Shown here piece by piece: positions 51,215 to 60,095 of a DNA stretch of 64,000 bases (the first letter of the stretch is position 1; each line of letters starts with the position of its first letter). The stretch comes from Gudongella sp964575895 (GTDB lineage Bacteria; Bacillota; Clostridia; Tissierellales; Tissierellaceae). The stretch covers positions 1-64,000 of the forward strand of contig CAZNTE010000005.1 of NCBI GenBank assembly GCA_964575895.1, given 5' to 3'. The position numbers and the translations under genes were made by a program. The notes under the pieces were generated by a model. The model ran no database searches. It saw only the letters and a list, made by a program, of their open reading frames with translations, and had not been told where the DNA came from.

Positions 51215-51988
51215 GTGAAAACAGTTAGTAAAGTGAATATATTTGGGGTAGAAGTACAAAATACAGCACTAGATGATGTGTCAAGGACCTTGAGTAATAA
51301 TTTAATTAATAAGAATAAGACTGTAGTCTACACACCAAACACCGAAATAGTCATGGCTGCTAAGAAGGATATAACAATTAGAGATATAATTAATAAGGGA
51401 GATATTGTGATCCCTGATGGAATAGGATTGCTACATGGAGCTAGACTAAAAGGGATTCGAATAAAAGAGAGAGTAACAGGGTATGATACTTCCATGAAAT
51501 TATTGGATATTGCCAATGAAAATGGTTATAGATTGTATCTACTAGGCAGTAAGGATGGAAGTGGGAAGAAGGCCATGGATAATTTGAGTTTGAAATATCC
51601 TAACCTAGTAGTAAGTGGTTATCATCATGGATATTTCAAGGGAAGTCATTTTGATGGTAATTTCAGTGAGGAAGAGAATATGGTTGTGGAAGATATTAAC
51701 AATTCTAATACAGACATATTATTTGTAGGTTTTGGCTTCCCAAAACAGGAATTATGGATAAATAATAATAAAGACAGATTGAAAGTTTCAATAATAATAG
51801 GAAATGGTGGAGTAATAGATATATTGGCTGGGGAAGCTAAGCGGGCACCAGATATATTCATAAAAATGGGGTTGGAATGGTTATATAGACTGATTTCTGA
51901 TCCATCAAGAGTAAAAAGACAAATAGTTTTACCCCTTTTTCTTATACAAGCATTTTTCAGTAAAAATAAAATTAAGGAAATCAAATGA
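51215..51988 (+). CDS. WecG/TagA/CpsF family glycosyltransferase
   Basis: A 257-residue enzyme of the TagA type, which adds N-acetylmannosamine or a related sugar to undecaprenyl-PP-GlcNAc, committing it to a cell-wall polymer. NKTVVYTPNTEIVMAA, VIPDGIGLLHGARLKG, ERVTGYD and LFVGFGFPKQELWI are diagnostic. GTG start after TAGGTG. With CsaB it supports a pyruvylated cell-wall glycan pathway. Confidence 0.94.
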   Translation: MKTVSKVNIFGVEVQNTALDDVSRTLSNNLINKNKTVVYTPNTEIVMAAKKDITIRDIINKGDIVIPDGIGLLHGARLKGIRIKERVTGYDTSMKLLDIANENGYRLYLLGSKDGSGKKAMDNLSLKYPNLVVSGYHHGYFKGSHFDGNFSEEENMVVEDINNSNTDILFVGFGFPKQELWINNNKDRLKVSIIIGNGGVIDILAGEAKRAPDIFIKMGLEWLYRLISDPSRVKRQIVLPLFLIQAFFSKNKIKEIK

Positions 51989-52002
51989 GGAGGATTTAAT
52001 TA

Positions 52003-53976
52003 ATGAGTATTGATAAGTTAAGTGTTGATACCATAAGAATGTTATCAGCGGAGGCAGTAGAAAAAGCGAATTCAGGTCATCCAGGACTACCACTAGGAGC
52101 TGCTCCAATGGCCTATACTCTATGGGCAAAAGCAATGAATCACAATGGTAAAAACCCCAATTGGGTAAATAGAGATAGGTTTATTCTATCAGCAGGACAT
52201 GGTTCAATGTTACTTTATTCTCTATTACACTTGTTCCAGTATGGAGTTACCTTGGATGATATTAAGAATTTCAGACAGCTAGACTCCAAGACTCCGGGAC
52301 ATCCAGAATTTGGACATACAAAAGGTGTGGAGGCTACTACTGGTCCCTTAGGTCAGGGGATATCAACAGCAGTTGGAATGGCCATGGCTGAAGCTCATTT
52401 AGCAGCAAGATTCAATAAAGAGGATTCAAAAATTATTGATCACTATACCTATGTACTTTGTGGCGATGGAGACTTAATGGAAGGCATAAGTAATGAATCT
52501 GCATCATTAGCTGGAACACTACAGTTGGGCAAGCTGATTGTTTTGTATGATTCTAATTCTATATCCATTGAAGGAAGCACAGATCTAGCCTTTACGGAAA
52601 GTGTAAGAGGAAGATATGAGGCATTGGGATGGGATACGATTCTAGTGGAAGATGGACAGGATATGAAGGCTATAGAATCTGCTATTTATAAGGCCAAAGA
52701 GGTTGGTAATAAACCAACTTTAATAGAAATAATAACAAATATTGGTTTTGGAACTGAGAAACAGGATTCAGCATCAGCACATGGAGAACCATTGGGAGAG
52801 CATAATTTAAATGTACTACGAAAGAATTTGAATTGGAATCTTGAACCATTTAGCATTCCTGAAAGTGTTGAAAAACATATGGAAGAGCTGATTAAGATTG
52901 GGGAAGAAAAAGAGATTCAGTGGAATGAGAGCTTCACTTCATATAAGAACAAGTATCCACAACTAGCTGATGAGTTTAATAAATGGTTAAGTGGAGAAAT
53001 AGATGATGAGTATTTAGAATCTGATGAGTTTTGGGCATTTGAAAAAGGAGTAGCTACTAGAGAAGCCTCTGGGATAATAATTAATAGATTAGCAGAAAAG
53101 GTTCCAAACTTATTTGGAGGTTCAGCAGACCTAGCCCCTTCTAACAAAACTAACATGAAAAATAGAAAAACTTTTTCTAAGAATGATTACTCAGGTTCAA
53201 ATGTTCACTTTGGAGTAAGGGAACATGGAATGGCTGCAGCCCTAAATGGTTTGACTCTTCATGGAGGGTTAAAAGCATTTGGAGGGACATTCTTTATATT
53301 CTCAGATTACATGAAACCTGCTATGAGATTATCATCATTAATGGAATTGCCAGTAACTTATGTATTAACTCATGACAGTATAGGTGTTGGAGAGGATGGA
53401 CCAACTCATCAACCAATTGAGCAACTTGCAGTTTTCAGATCTCAACCTAACTTCATAACCTATAGACCTGCTGATGCTAGAGAAACAGCAGCTGGTTGGT
53501 ATATAGCTATGAAGAGTAAGAAAACACCTATTGGTCTAGTACTTTCAAGACAAGGACTTCCTTTATTAGAAGGAACAGGTAAAGAGGCCTTAAAAGGCGG
53601 ATATGTCTTAAAGAAAGAGACTAAGGAATTAAAGCTAATCCTATTAGCCACAGGTTCAGAAGTTGAAATAGCATATAAGGCACAAAGCATTCTTGAAGAT
53701 AAAGGATATGGCGCTAGACTAGTAAGCATGCCTTCATGGGAATTATTTGAAATGCAATCTGAAGAGTATAAAGGGGAAGTATTGCCAAAGAATGTAAGAA
53801 CAAGAGTTGCTATTGAAGCTGGAACATCCATGGGATGGCATAAATATACTGGACTTGATGGAGCTATTATATCATTAGATCACTTTGGAGGATCAGCACC
53901 TGGAAATCAACTTTTTGAAAAATTTGGATTTAATGTGGAGAATCTTGTAGAAACAGCATTAAATCTATTGGGCTAA
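52003..53976 (+). CDS. tkt: Transketolase
   Basis: A 657-residue thiamine-diphosphate enzyme moving two-carbon units between ketose and aldose phosphates in the pentose phosphate pathway. EKANSGHPGLPLGAAPMAY and CGDGDLMEGISNE (the GDG motif binds the cofactor) are in the first domain, FGVREHGMAAALNG and SIGVGEDGPTHQPIEQLA in the second. Full length. GGAGG precedes the ATG. It lies 14 bases after the WecG gene, so it may be read from the same transcript. Confidence 0.97.
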   Translation: MSIDKLSVDTIRMLSAEAVEKANSGHPGLPLGAAPMAYTLWAKAMNHNGKNPNWVNRDRFILSAGHGSMLLYSLLHLFQYGVTLDDIKNFRQLDSKTPGHPEFGHTKGVEATTGPLGQGISTAVGMAMAEAHLAARFNKEDSKIIDHYTYVLCGDGDLMEGISNESASLAGTLQLGKLIVLYDSNSISIEGSTDLAFTESVRGRYEALGWDTILVEDGQDMKAIESAIYKAKEVGNKPTLIEIITNIGFGTEKQDSASAHGEPLGEHNLNVLRKNLNWNLEPFSIPESVEKHMEELIKIGEEKEIQWNESFTSYKNKYPQLADEFNKWLSGEIDDEYLESDEFWAFEKGVATREASGIIINRLAEKVPNLFGGSADLAPSNKTNMKNRKTFSKNDYSGSNVHFGVREHGMAAALNGLTLHGGLKAFGGTFFIFSDYMKPAMRLSSLMELPVTYVLTHDSIGVGEDGPTHQPIEQLAVFRSQPNFITYRPADARETAAGWYIAMKSKKTPIGLVLSRQGLPLLEGTGKEALKGGYVLKKETKELKLILLATGSEVEIAYKAQSILEDKGYGARLVSMPSWELFEMQSEEYKGEVLPKNVRTRVAIEAGTSMGWHKYTGLDGAIISLDHFGGSAPGNQLFEKFGFNVENLVETALNLLG

Positions 53977-53978
53977 TG

Positions 53979-54010
53979 AAATAGGGGGCAATAAAAGCTC
54001 CCTATTTATA
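53979..54010 (+). terminator. Terminator after tkt
   Basis: AAATAGGG (53979-53986) pairs with CCCTATTT around a GC-closed loop, followed by A/T-rich sequence. Confidence 0.8.
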
Positions 54011-54126
54011 TTTTAGATATATTTTGATATAATTGATATAAATTAAACGAAATAAAATTTGCAATAGGATATTTAACATGGTAAAATAAGAATTAACAAT
54101 ATTAAATAAATAGGAGGTCATATATA

Positions 54127-55269
54127 ATGAAAAACCGTCGTTTAGTAATGATTCCAGGACCAACTCCAGTTGTTAGGTCTATTCAAGACCAAATGGGTAG
54201 AGAAACTGTTGCCTTTGGAGATCCAGGATTTGTAAAGGACTTCAAGGAATTACTAGTTGATCTTAAAGAATTATGGAAAGCATCAGGAGAAGTTTTCGTT
54301 GTAGCTGGTACAGGAACAATGGGAATGGAAATGGCCATTGCAAATGTATTAAAACCTGGTGATAATCTACTTATAGTATCTCATGGTTATTTTGGAGACA
54401 GATTTATTGAACTAACTGAAAGAAAAGGTATTAATGTTGATGTTATTTCTGCTGAGTGGGGACAAATTGTACCAGTTGAGGAAATCGAGAAGAAACTTTC
54501 TGAAAAGCATTATCATGCTGTGACTGTAACTCATGTTGATACTTCCACAGGAGTTTGTGCACCTGTTGCTGAAGTTGGAGAGATGATGAAGAAATTCCCA
54601 GAGACTATCTACATCGTTGATGGAGTTTGTGCAACAGCTGGTGAAAGAGAATACTTTGATGATATGAACATAGATGTTCTATTAACAGGATCTCAAAAAG
54701 CTTTTGGAGTTGCTCCAGGACTTGAAATGCTTTGGGCAAGTGAAAAGGCATTAGCTAGAAGAAAAGAAATAGGAACTATTCCTGAATACTATGTTGACTT
54801 TGAAAAATGGTTGCCAGTTATGCATGATACCTCTAAGTACTATGCTACTCCAGCAGTTAATATGGTTTGGGCACTTAAGGAGTCAGTAAGACTTATTAAA
54901 GAAGAGGGAATCGAAGAAAGATATGATAGACATGTTAAAGTTGCCAAGGCAATGCAAGCAGCTTTAGAGGAGATGGGCTTTAAAATATTAGCTAATAAGG
55001 ACTACAGAGCAGTTACCTTATCTAATGTTTTATACCCAGAAGGAATTGATGATCTTAAGTTTAGAACTATCCTAGCAGAGGAAGGATCTCAAGTAGCAGG
55101 TGGACTTGGAGCTTATGCAGGCAAAATGTTTAGAATAGGTCATATGGGAAATATTGACATGCATGACTTAGTAGGAGCTATATCAGGAATCGAGAGAACC
55201 TTATATAGACTAGGCGTAGATGTACTTGGCAAAGGTGTAGCTACACTACAAAGAGAGTTATTAAAATAA
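54127..55269 (+). CDS. Class V aminotransferase (alanine-glyoxylate/serine-pyruvate type)
   Basis: A 380-residue PLP enzyme. The PLP lysine is in TGSQKAFGVAPGLEML (about residue 195), with AGTGTMGMEMAIANVL and THVDTSTGVCAPV earlier. Relatives transfer amino groups among serine, alanine, glyoxylate and pyruvate, or act as the small subunit of soluble hydrogenase (misnamed). AGGAGGTC is the SD. It is monocistronic, ending in a long hairpin. Confidence 0.93.
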   Translation: MKNRRLVMIPGPTPVVRSIQDQMGRETVAFGDPGFVKDFKELLVDLKELWKASGEVFVVAGTGTMGMEMAIANVLKPGDNLLIVSHGYFGDRFIELTERKGINVDVISAEWGQIVPVEEIEKKLSEKHYHAVTVTHVDTSTGVCAPVAEVGEMMKKFPETIYIVDGVCATAGEREYFDDMNIDVLLTGSQKAFGVAPGLEMLWASEKALARRKEIGTIPEYYVDFEKWLPVMHDTSKYYATPAVNMVWALKESVRLIKEEGIEERYDRHVKVAKAMQAALEEMGFKILANKDYRAVTLSNVLYPEGIDDLKFRTILAEEGSQVAGGLGAYAGKMFRIGHMGNIDMHDLVGAISGIERTLYRLGVDVLGKGVATLQRELLK

Positions 55270-55280
55270 ATTGATTTAAG

Positions 55281-55318
55281 AAAGGCTTATTCTTCTAATT
55301 AGAGGAATAAGCCTTTTA
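55281..55318. terminator. Bidirectional terminator
   Basis: AAAGGCTTATTC (55281-55292) and GAATAAGCCTTT (55305-55316); the stem continues almost to AATT at the tip with one mismatch. It serves both convergent genes. Confidence 0.9.
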
Positions 55319-55921
55319 TTATCTACCTGTCTCGTATAGTCCTTCTTCACAAGGGAGAAGACCATTTTCTGTAATTATCATATCTACTGGGACATCAAAG
55401 CTCTCTCTTGGAACTCTACTTAAAACCTGTAGTCCAAATCCGATAGCAATTTTCTTAACATCTCTTCTAAGTTTTGGCAGGAATCTATCGTAATATCCTC
55501 CGCCATAACCAATACGATATCCATAATGATCGAAGACTACACCTGGAACAATAACTAAATCAATATCCGTTGGATCCATATATCTTATAAATTCAGCCTT
55601 CGGGGTTAGAATATTATAATATCCTGGCTCTAATTCTTCAAAAGATTTAATTTCTGATGGTTTTAACTCTTTAGTTTCATGAACGGCTATAGGGACAACA
55701 ATTCTCTTGCCATCATCCAAGGCTTGTTTTATAAAATCATGAGTATCTACTTCATCTGAAAAACTAACAAAACACATTATAACATCAGCGTTTTTATAGT
55801 ATGTAGTAGATAGAATATTTGATGCTACTCTTTTGCTAAAGGATAAATGGTTTAGGGGTGTAAGCTTAGATCTTTCGTTTAATATATCTTTTCTTAATGT
55901 TATTTTATCCAAATTAATCAC
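55319..55921 (-). CDS. 5-formyltetrahydrofolate cyclo-ligase
   Basis: A 200-residue enzyme that converts 5-formyl-THF to 5,10-methenyl-THF with ATP, returning stored folate to one-carbon metabolism. The N-terminal KDILNERSKLTPLNHLSFSK and the signature YGYRIGYGGGYYDRFL near the C-terminus are diagnostic. GAGGTG lies before the ATG. It is divergent from ftsE. Confidence 0.95.
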   Translation of the reverse strand: MINLDKITLRKDILNERSKLTPLNHLSFSKRVASNILSTTYYKNADVIMCFVSFSDEVDTHDFIKQALDDGKRIVVPIAVHETKELKPSEIKSFEELEPGYYNILTPKAEFIRYMDPTDIDLVIVPGVVFDHYGYRIGYGGGYYDRFLPKLRRDVKKIAIGFGLQVLSRVPRESFDVPVDMIITENGLLPCEEGLYETGR

Positions 55922-56021
55922 CTCAAACAGTTTATTTATAAGTTTATTTAATATATAATATATAACATTAGGATGTATTAAGTCAAAATATATTTACACA
56001 TTAGACTATTGAGGTGATAAG

Positions 56022-56717
56022 GTGATAAAATTTGTAGATATCTGCAAAGAATACAAAGCAGGGGTAACTGCTCTTTATAACATAAATACGGAAATAGATA
56101 AGGGAGAATTCGTTTTTTTAGTTGGATCAAGTGGAGCTGGAAAATCCACCTTAATTAAGCTTCTTCTAAAAGAGGAAGGAGTTACATCAGGGAGAGTGTT
56201 TTTAAATAACAAGGATATTACTTGGGTTCCAAACAGGAGAATACCTTATATTAGAAGACAAATTGGCGTTGTTTTTCAGGACTTTAGGTTGTTGCCAAAT
56301 AAGACAATCTATGAAAATGTTGCCTTTGCAATGGAAATTATAGGGGCTCATCCAAGGGAAATCAGAAGAAGGGTTCCAATGATACTTAGTATGGTTGATC
56401 TAAGTAGAAAAGCAGGTAGCTATCCTGATCAACTATCTGGGGGAGAACAACAGAGGGTATCCATTGCTAGAGCTATAGTTAATAATCCCCCTGTTCTTAT
56501 AGCGGATGAACCCACTGGAAATTTAGACCCTGATACTGCTAAGGAGATAATGAGAGTATTACAGGATATAAATAACAGAGGTACAACTATTGTTATGGCA
56601 ACCCATGCCAAGGACATTGTAAATACCATGAAAAAGAGAGTTATTGCTCTTGATGGAGGAAGACTTGTAAGAGATGAACAGAAGGGTGGTTATAGCATTG
56701 AAATTCCGAGTGTTTAA
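56022..56717 (+). CDS. ftsE: Cell division ATP-binding protein FtsE
   Basis: A 231-residue ABC ATPase that with FtsX controls peptidoglycan hydrolases at division. Walker A GSSGAGKSTL, signature LSGGEQQRVSIA, Walker B VLIADEPTGNLDP; VVFQDFRLLPNKTIYENVA is the FtsE-type Q-loop. The GTG start follows GAGGTGATAAG. FtsX begins inside its 3' end. Confidence 0.97.
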   Translation: MIKFVDICKEYKAGVTALYNINTEIDKGEFVFLVGSSGAGKSTLIKLLLKEEGVTSGRVFLNNKDITWVPNRRIPYIRRQIGVVFQDFRLLPNKTIYENVAFAMEIIGAHPREIRRRVPMILSMVDLSRKAGSYPDQLSGGEQQRVSIARAIVNNPPVLIADEPTGNLDPDTAKEIMRVLQDINNRGTTIVMATHAKDIVNTMKKRVIALDGGRLVRDEQKGGYSIEIPSV

Positions 56718-57594
56718 AAATATCATAAAGCAGGGATTTCAAAGTATGTGGAGAAATAGAGGTATGGGAGCTGCTTCTGTAACTAGTATTTCTGCTGTTT
56801 TACTGATCCTTGGCGTTGTACTTATATTAGTTCTTAGTATAAACAATGTAGTTTTAGATACTAAGGTCAAGTTTGATGAAATAGAAGTCTTCTTAGAAGA
56901 TGATCTTGATAGTAGTGTATTGGATAATATAGAAAATACGGTAAAAGATAAAAATGGTGTCATATCAATTATGTTTAGATCAAAGGATCAAGCCTTGGAT
57001 CTAATGAAGGAAGAGTGGGGGGAAGAAGCTTATTTATTGGAGGGCTTGGATACCAATCCCTTGCCTGATTCATATATTGTAAAAGTAAATGATATAGAAT
57101 TCGCAGAAGATTTAGTAAATACTATAAAAATGCTTGACGGAGTTGAAGAAGTAAAATATTATAAAGATATAATAGACAAACTATTGATTTTTGCAGGGTA
57201 TATAAGGTTTGGTGGGATAGTAATTATTGGAATACTAGTATTTGTTTCAGTATTTATAATTTCAAATACAATTAAGATAACAGTTTCATCAAGAAGGCGA
57301 GAAATTAATATAATGAAATACGTGGGTGCAACCAATGGATATATTAGAGGACCCTTTATTATGGAGGGAATATTCTTTGGAATAATTGGTGCAGCCTTAT
57401 CCATTGGTCTTGTATATTTTGGATATGAGTATTTTTATAATTCCATGAATGAAAAGTTATATAATTTATTTACATTCTACCTGGTATCCCCAGAGTCAAT
57501 ATTTAGGGATATAGCCATAATGTTTGGAACAATAGGATCAGGCATTGGAGCTTTAGGAAGTTTAGTTTCCTTGAAGAGATTTCTAAATGTTTAG
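56698..57594 (+). CDS. ftsX: Cell division protein FtsX
   Basis: About 298 residues with four membrane helices and a large extracellular loop (about residues 55-160) that in Gram-positives contacts a hydrolase. MWRNRGMGAASVTSISAVLL and SSRRREINIMKYVGATNGYI are typical. The start TTG 56698 has AAGGGTGG eight bases upstream and lies 20 bases inside ftsE; a longer upstream reading lacks an SD. The M23 hydrolase encoded next is its likely partner. Confidence 0.95.
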   Translation: MKFRVFKNIIKQGFQSMWRNRGMGAASVTSISAVLLILGVVLILVLSINNVVLDTKVKFDEIEVFLEDDLDSSVLDNIENTVKDKNGVISIMFRSKDQALDLMKEEWGEEAYLLEGLDTNPLPDSYIVKVNDIEFAEDLVNTIKMLDGVEEVKYYKDIIDKLLIFAGYIRFGGIVIIGILVFVSVFIISNTIKITVSSRRREINIMKYVGATNGYIRGPFIMEGIFFGIIGAALSIGLVYFGYEYFYNSMNEKLYNLFTFYLVSPESIFRDIAIMFGTIGSGIGALGSLVSLKRFLNV

Positions 57595-57605
57595 GAGGTG
57601 TCGAT

Positions 57606-58742
57606 TTGAATAAAAAGAAAATACTAGTATTGATTATAGCTTTAGTTATGGTTTTTATCACTATAGTTCAAGTAAGTGGTCAATCAGTAAGCGACTTAAA
57701 AAAGAAGCAGGATGAACTTCAGAAGCAGATTGAAGAGACTAAAAAAGAGATTCAAGCCATGCAAGATCAGTCAAAAAGTATTGATGCCGAAATTAAACAA
57801 ATAGATCTTAGGGTTTCAAATGCATCATCCGAATTGGAGAATGTTGAAACTGAGCTAGAAATATTGAATGTTGAAATAGAAGACACTATTCTTACTTTAG
57901 AAGAGGCAGAAAAGAATATTGAAGATAAAATTGATACATTTAATAGTAGACTAAGAGTAATGTATAAAAATGGCAATGTAGGATATATAGAAGTTCTACT
58001 ATCATCAGACAATATAAAGGATTTTTTATCTAGGCAAGAGATGATACAGTCCATAGCTGATTATGATAAGGAACTCATTAAGTATATGAGAGAACAAAGG
58101 GATTTAATTGATGAGAAGAAGGTAGAATTGGAAGCTCAAAGAGCATCCGTTGAAGTAACTAAGTCAAAACTTGAAGCTAGAAAAAGAGATCTAGAGAAGG
58201 TAAGTAGAGAAAAAGAAAACTTGATGGTTAAGATAACAGAAAACATCAAAGATTATGAGAAGGAATATGACGAACAGCTTAAATTAGCCAAGGAAATTGA
58301 AGCGGAAATAGTAAAGAGATCAAGGAATACTGGACCATATTCTGGAGGAATAATGCAGTGGCCAGTGCCTGGAAATAGTAGAATTAGTTCATACTATGGA
58401 TATAGAATTCATCCCATATTTAAAGTCAAGAAGCTCCACACAGGTATTGATATTCCTGCTCCAACAGGAACTAGCATAGTTGCAGCTGCAGCTGGAACAG
58501 TTATTTATAGTGACTGGCTAGGTGGATATGGTCAGGTTGTAATGTTAGACCATGGTGGAGGTATTGTAACTCTTTATGCACATAATTCATCTAGATCAGT
58601 TTCAGAAGGAGCTGTGGTTAAAAGAGGAGATACAGTAGCAAAAGCAGGTAGCACAGGAAATTCTACTGGGCCACATCTTCATTTTGAGGTCAGAAAAGGT
58701 GGAGCATATGTGGATCCAATCCCATGGTTAAAAGGAAATTAG
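57606..58742 (+). CDS. Murein hydrolase (M23), EnvC-like partner of FtsEX
   Basis: A 378-residue secreted protein: signal peptide (about 1-26), a long coiled coil (about 28-235) and an M23 LytM domain (about 255-378). The zinc ligands appear intact: H-x8-D in IHPIFKVKKLHTGIDIPAP and HLHFEVRKGG, so it should itself cleave peptidoglycan cross-links, unlike EnvC of E. coli. The TTG start follows GGAGGTG. The order ftsE-ftsX-M23-ctpA is common in Firmicutes. Confidence 0.94.
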   Translation: MNKKKILVLIIALVMVFITIVQVSGQSVSDLKKKQDELQKQIEETKKEIQAMQDQSKSIDAEIKQIDLRVSNASSELENVETELEILNVEIEDTILTLEEAEKNIEDKIDTFNSRLRVMYKNGNVGYIEVLLSSDNIKDFLSRQEMIQSIADYDKELIKYMREQRDLIDEKKVELEAQRASVEVTKSKLEARKRDLEKVSREKENLMVKITENIKDYEKEYDEQLKLAKEIEAEIVKRSRNTGPYSGGIMQWPVPGNSRISSYYGYRIHPIFKVKKLHTGIDIPAPTGTSIVAAAAGTVIYSDWLGGYGQVVMLDHGGGIVTLYAHNSSRSVSEGAVVKRGDTVAKAGSTGNSTGPHLHFEVRKGGAYVDPIPWLKGN

Positions 58743-58746
58743 ATTT

Positions 58747-58770
58747 GGAGGAGAGAAATCTCCTCTTTTT
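58747..58770 (+). terminator. Terminator after M23 hydrolase gene
   Basis: GAGGAGA (58748-58754), GAAA loop, TCTCCTC (58759-58765), TTTTT. Confidence 0.9.
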
Positions 58771-58836
58771 ATTATTTGTTTTGTATTTTGTGCTATAATA
58801 AAGAAGTGAAATTAATTTTAAAATAGAGGTGTTCTC

Positions 58837-60057
58837 ATGTCAAAAAAATCAATTATCGGAATATTTATTGCCCTTATAGTCTTAACTAATGTTGTAACAT
58901 TTACAGTGACAAATTTTATCAATGTGAAAATGGATAATAAAGTAGTTATTACTAAGGAAGAATATGATACTTTAAGTAAATTATATGAAGAAAATAGCAA
59001 AGTTATAATGGTTAGACGAGCTCTTGAGGATTTGTACTTAAGGGATATTGATGATCAGGCACTTCTTGATGGTCAACTTAAAGGAATGGTAGATGCTCTT
59101 GAGGACCCTTATTCTGTATATATGACTGAAAGCGAGTATAGTAGTTTTAATATAAATACGGATGGAGTTTATGGAGGTGTAGGAATAATAGTAACCCCTG
59201 GAGAAGATAATTTTATTACGGTGGTATCCCCTATCGAGGATACTCCTGGAGAAAGGGCAGGTATTAAAACTGGGGATAAGATAATCAAGGTGGATGGCGT
59301 TGAATACTTCTCATCAAATATGGATGAAGCAGTAAGCGTTATGAGAGGTGAACCTGATACTGATGTTGAACTTACAATTCTTAGAACAAACAAAGAAAGC
59401 AAGAATGAAACCATAGTAATCAATTTAACTAGGGAGATAATAAAGCTTGTAAGCGTAAAATCTGATGTTATTAATGGAGATATTGGTTATATAAGATTAA
59501 CTTCCTTTGACAAGGTTACTACAGATGATTTTAGAAATCACCTTACAGAACTAGAAAATAAGAATATAAAAGGCTTAGTCTTAGATCTAAGAGGTAATCC
59601 AGGAGGGCTTTTAAATGTAAGTACTGAGATAGCTGATGAACTTTTAGGTGAAGAAACTATAGTTTACACCCAAGACAAGAATGGGAAAAGAAACTATGCT
59701 TATTCAGACAAAGATCTTTTTGATTTACCACTTGTTGTATTAATAAACCAGGGTAGTGCCAGTGCATCTGAAATACTAGCTGGTGCCATTAAAGATAATG
59801 AAAGAGGTACCTTAATTGGAACCACTACATTTGGCAAGGGTGTTGTACAAACACTTAGAGATTTGCCAGATGGGACAGGGTTAAAAGTAACTATTTCAGA
59901 ATATTTCACACCAAATGGCATTAATATCCATGGTGTTGGAATAGCACCTGATGTAGAAGTGGAATTGGACGAAGATGTTGAAGGAATAGGATTGGATTTT
60001 ATTGATGTGGATAATCAATTACAAAAGGCAATAGAGGTATTAAGAGAAAAATTATAA
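58837..60057 (+). CDS. ctpA: C-terminal processing peptidase, S41 (CtpA-like)
   Basis: A 406-residue membrane-anchored serine protease: one N-terminal helix (about 5-27), PDZ domain (VYGGVGIIVTPGEDN to DTDVELTILR) and S41 domain. The catalytic serine is in NQGSASASEILAGAIKDN and the lysine in TTFGKGVVQTLRDL. Such proteases trim envelope proteins, sometimes division hydrolases. It follows the M23 gene after a terminator, so it likely has its own promoter. Confidence 0.95.
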   Translation: MSKKSIIGIFIALIVLTNVVTFTVTNFINVKMDNKVVITKEEYDTLSKLYEENSKVIMVRRALEDLYLRDIDDQALLDGQLKGMVDALEDPYSVYMTESEYSSFNINTDGVYGGVGIIVTPGEDNFITVVSPIEDTPGERAGIKTGDKIIKVDGVEYFSSNMDEAVSVMRGEPDTDVELTILRTNKESKNETIVINLTREIIKLVSVKSDVINGDIGYIRLTSFDKVTTDDFRNHLTELENKNIKGLVLDLRGNPGGLLNVSTEIADELLGEETIVYTQDKNGKRNYAYSDKDLFDLPLVVLINQGSASASEILAGAIKDNERGTLIGTTTFGKGVVQTLRDLPDGTGLKVTISEYFTPNGINIHGVGIAPDVEVELDEDVEGIGLDFIDVDNQLQKAIEVLREKL

Positions 60058-60064
60058 AAGAATT

Positions 60065-60095
60065 GAGCCCAGAAAAAAATGGGCTCTTATTTTAT
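60065..60095. terminator. Terminator between convergent genes
   Basis: GAGCCCA (60065-60071), loop of A, TGGGCTC (60080-60086), T/A tail. Confidence 0.85.
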
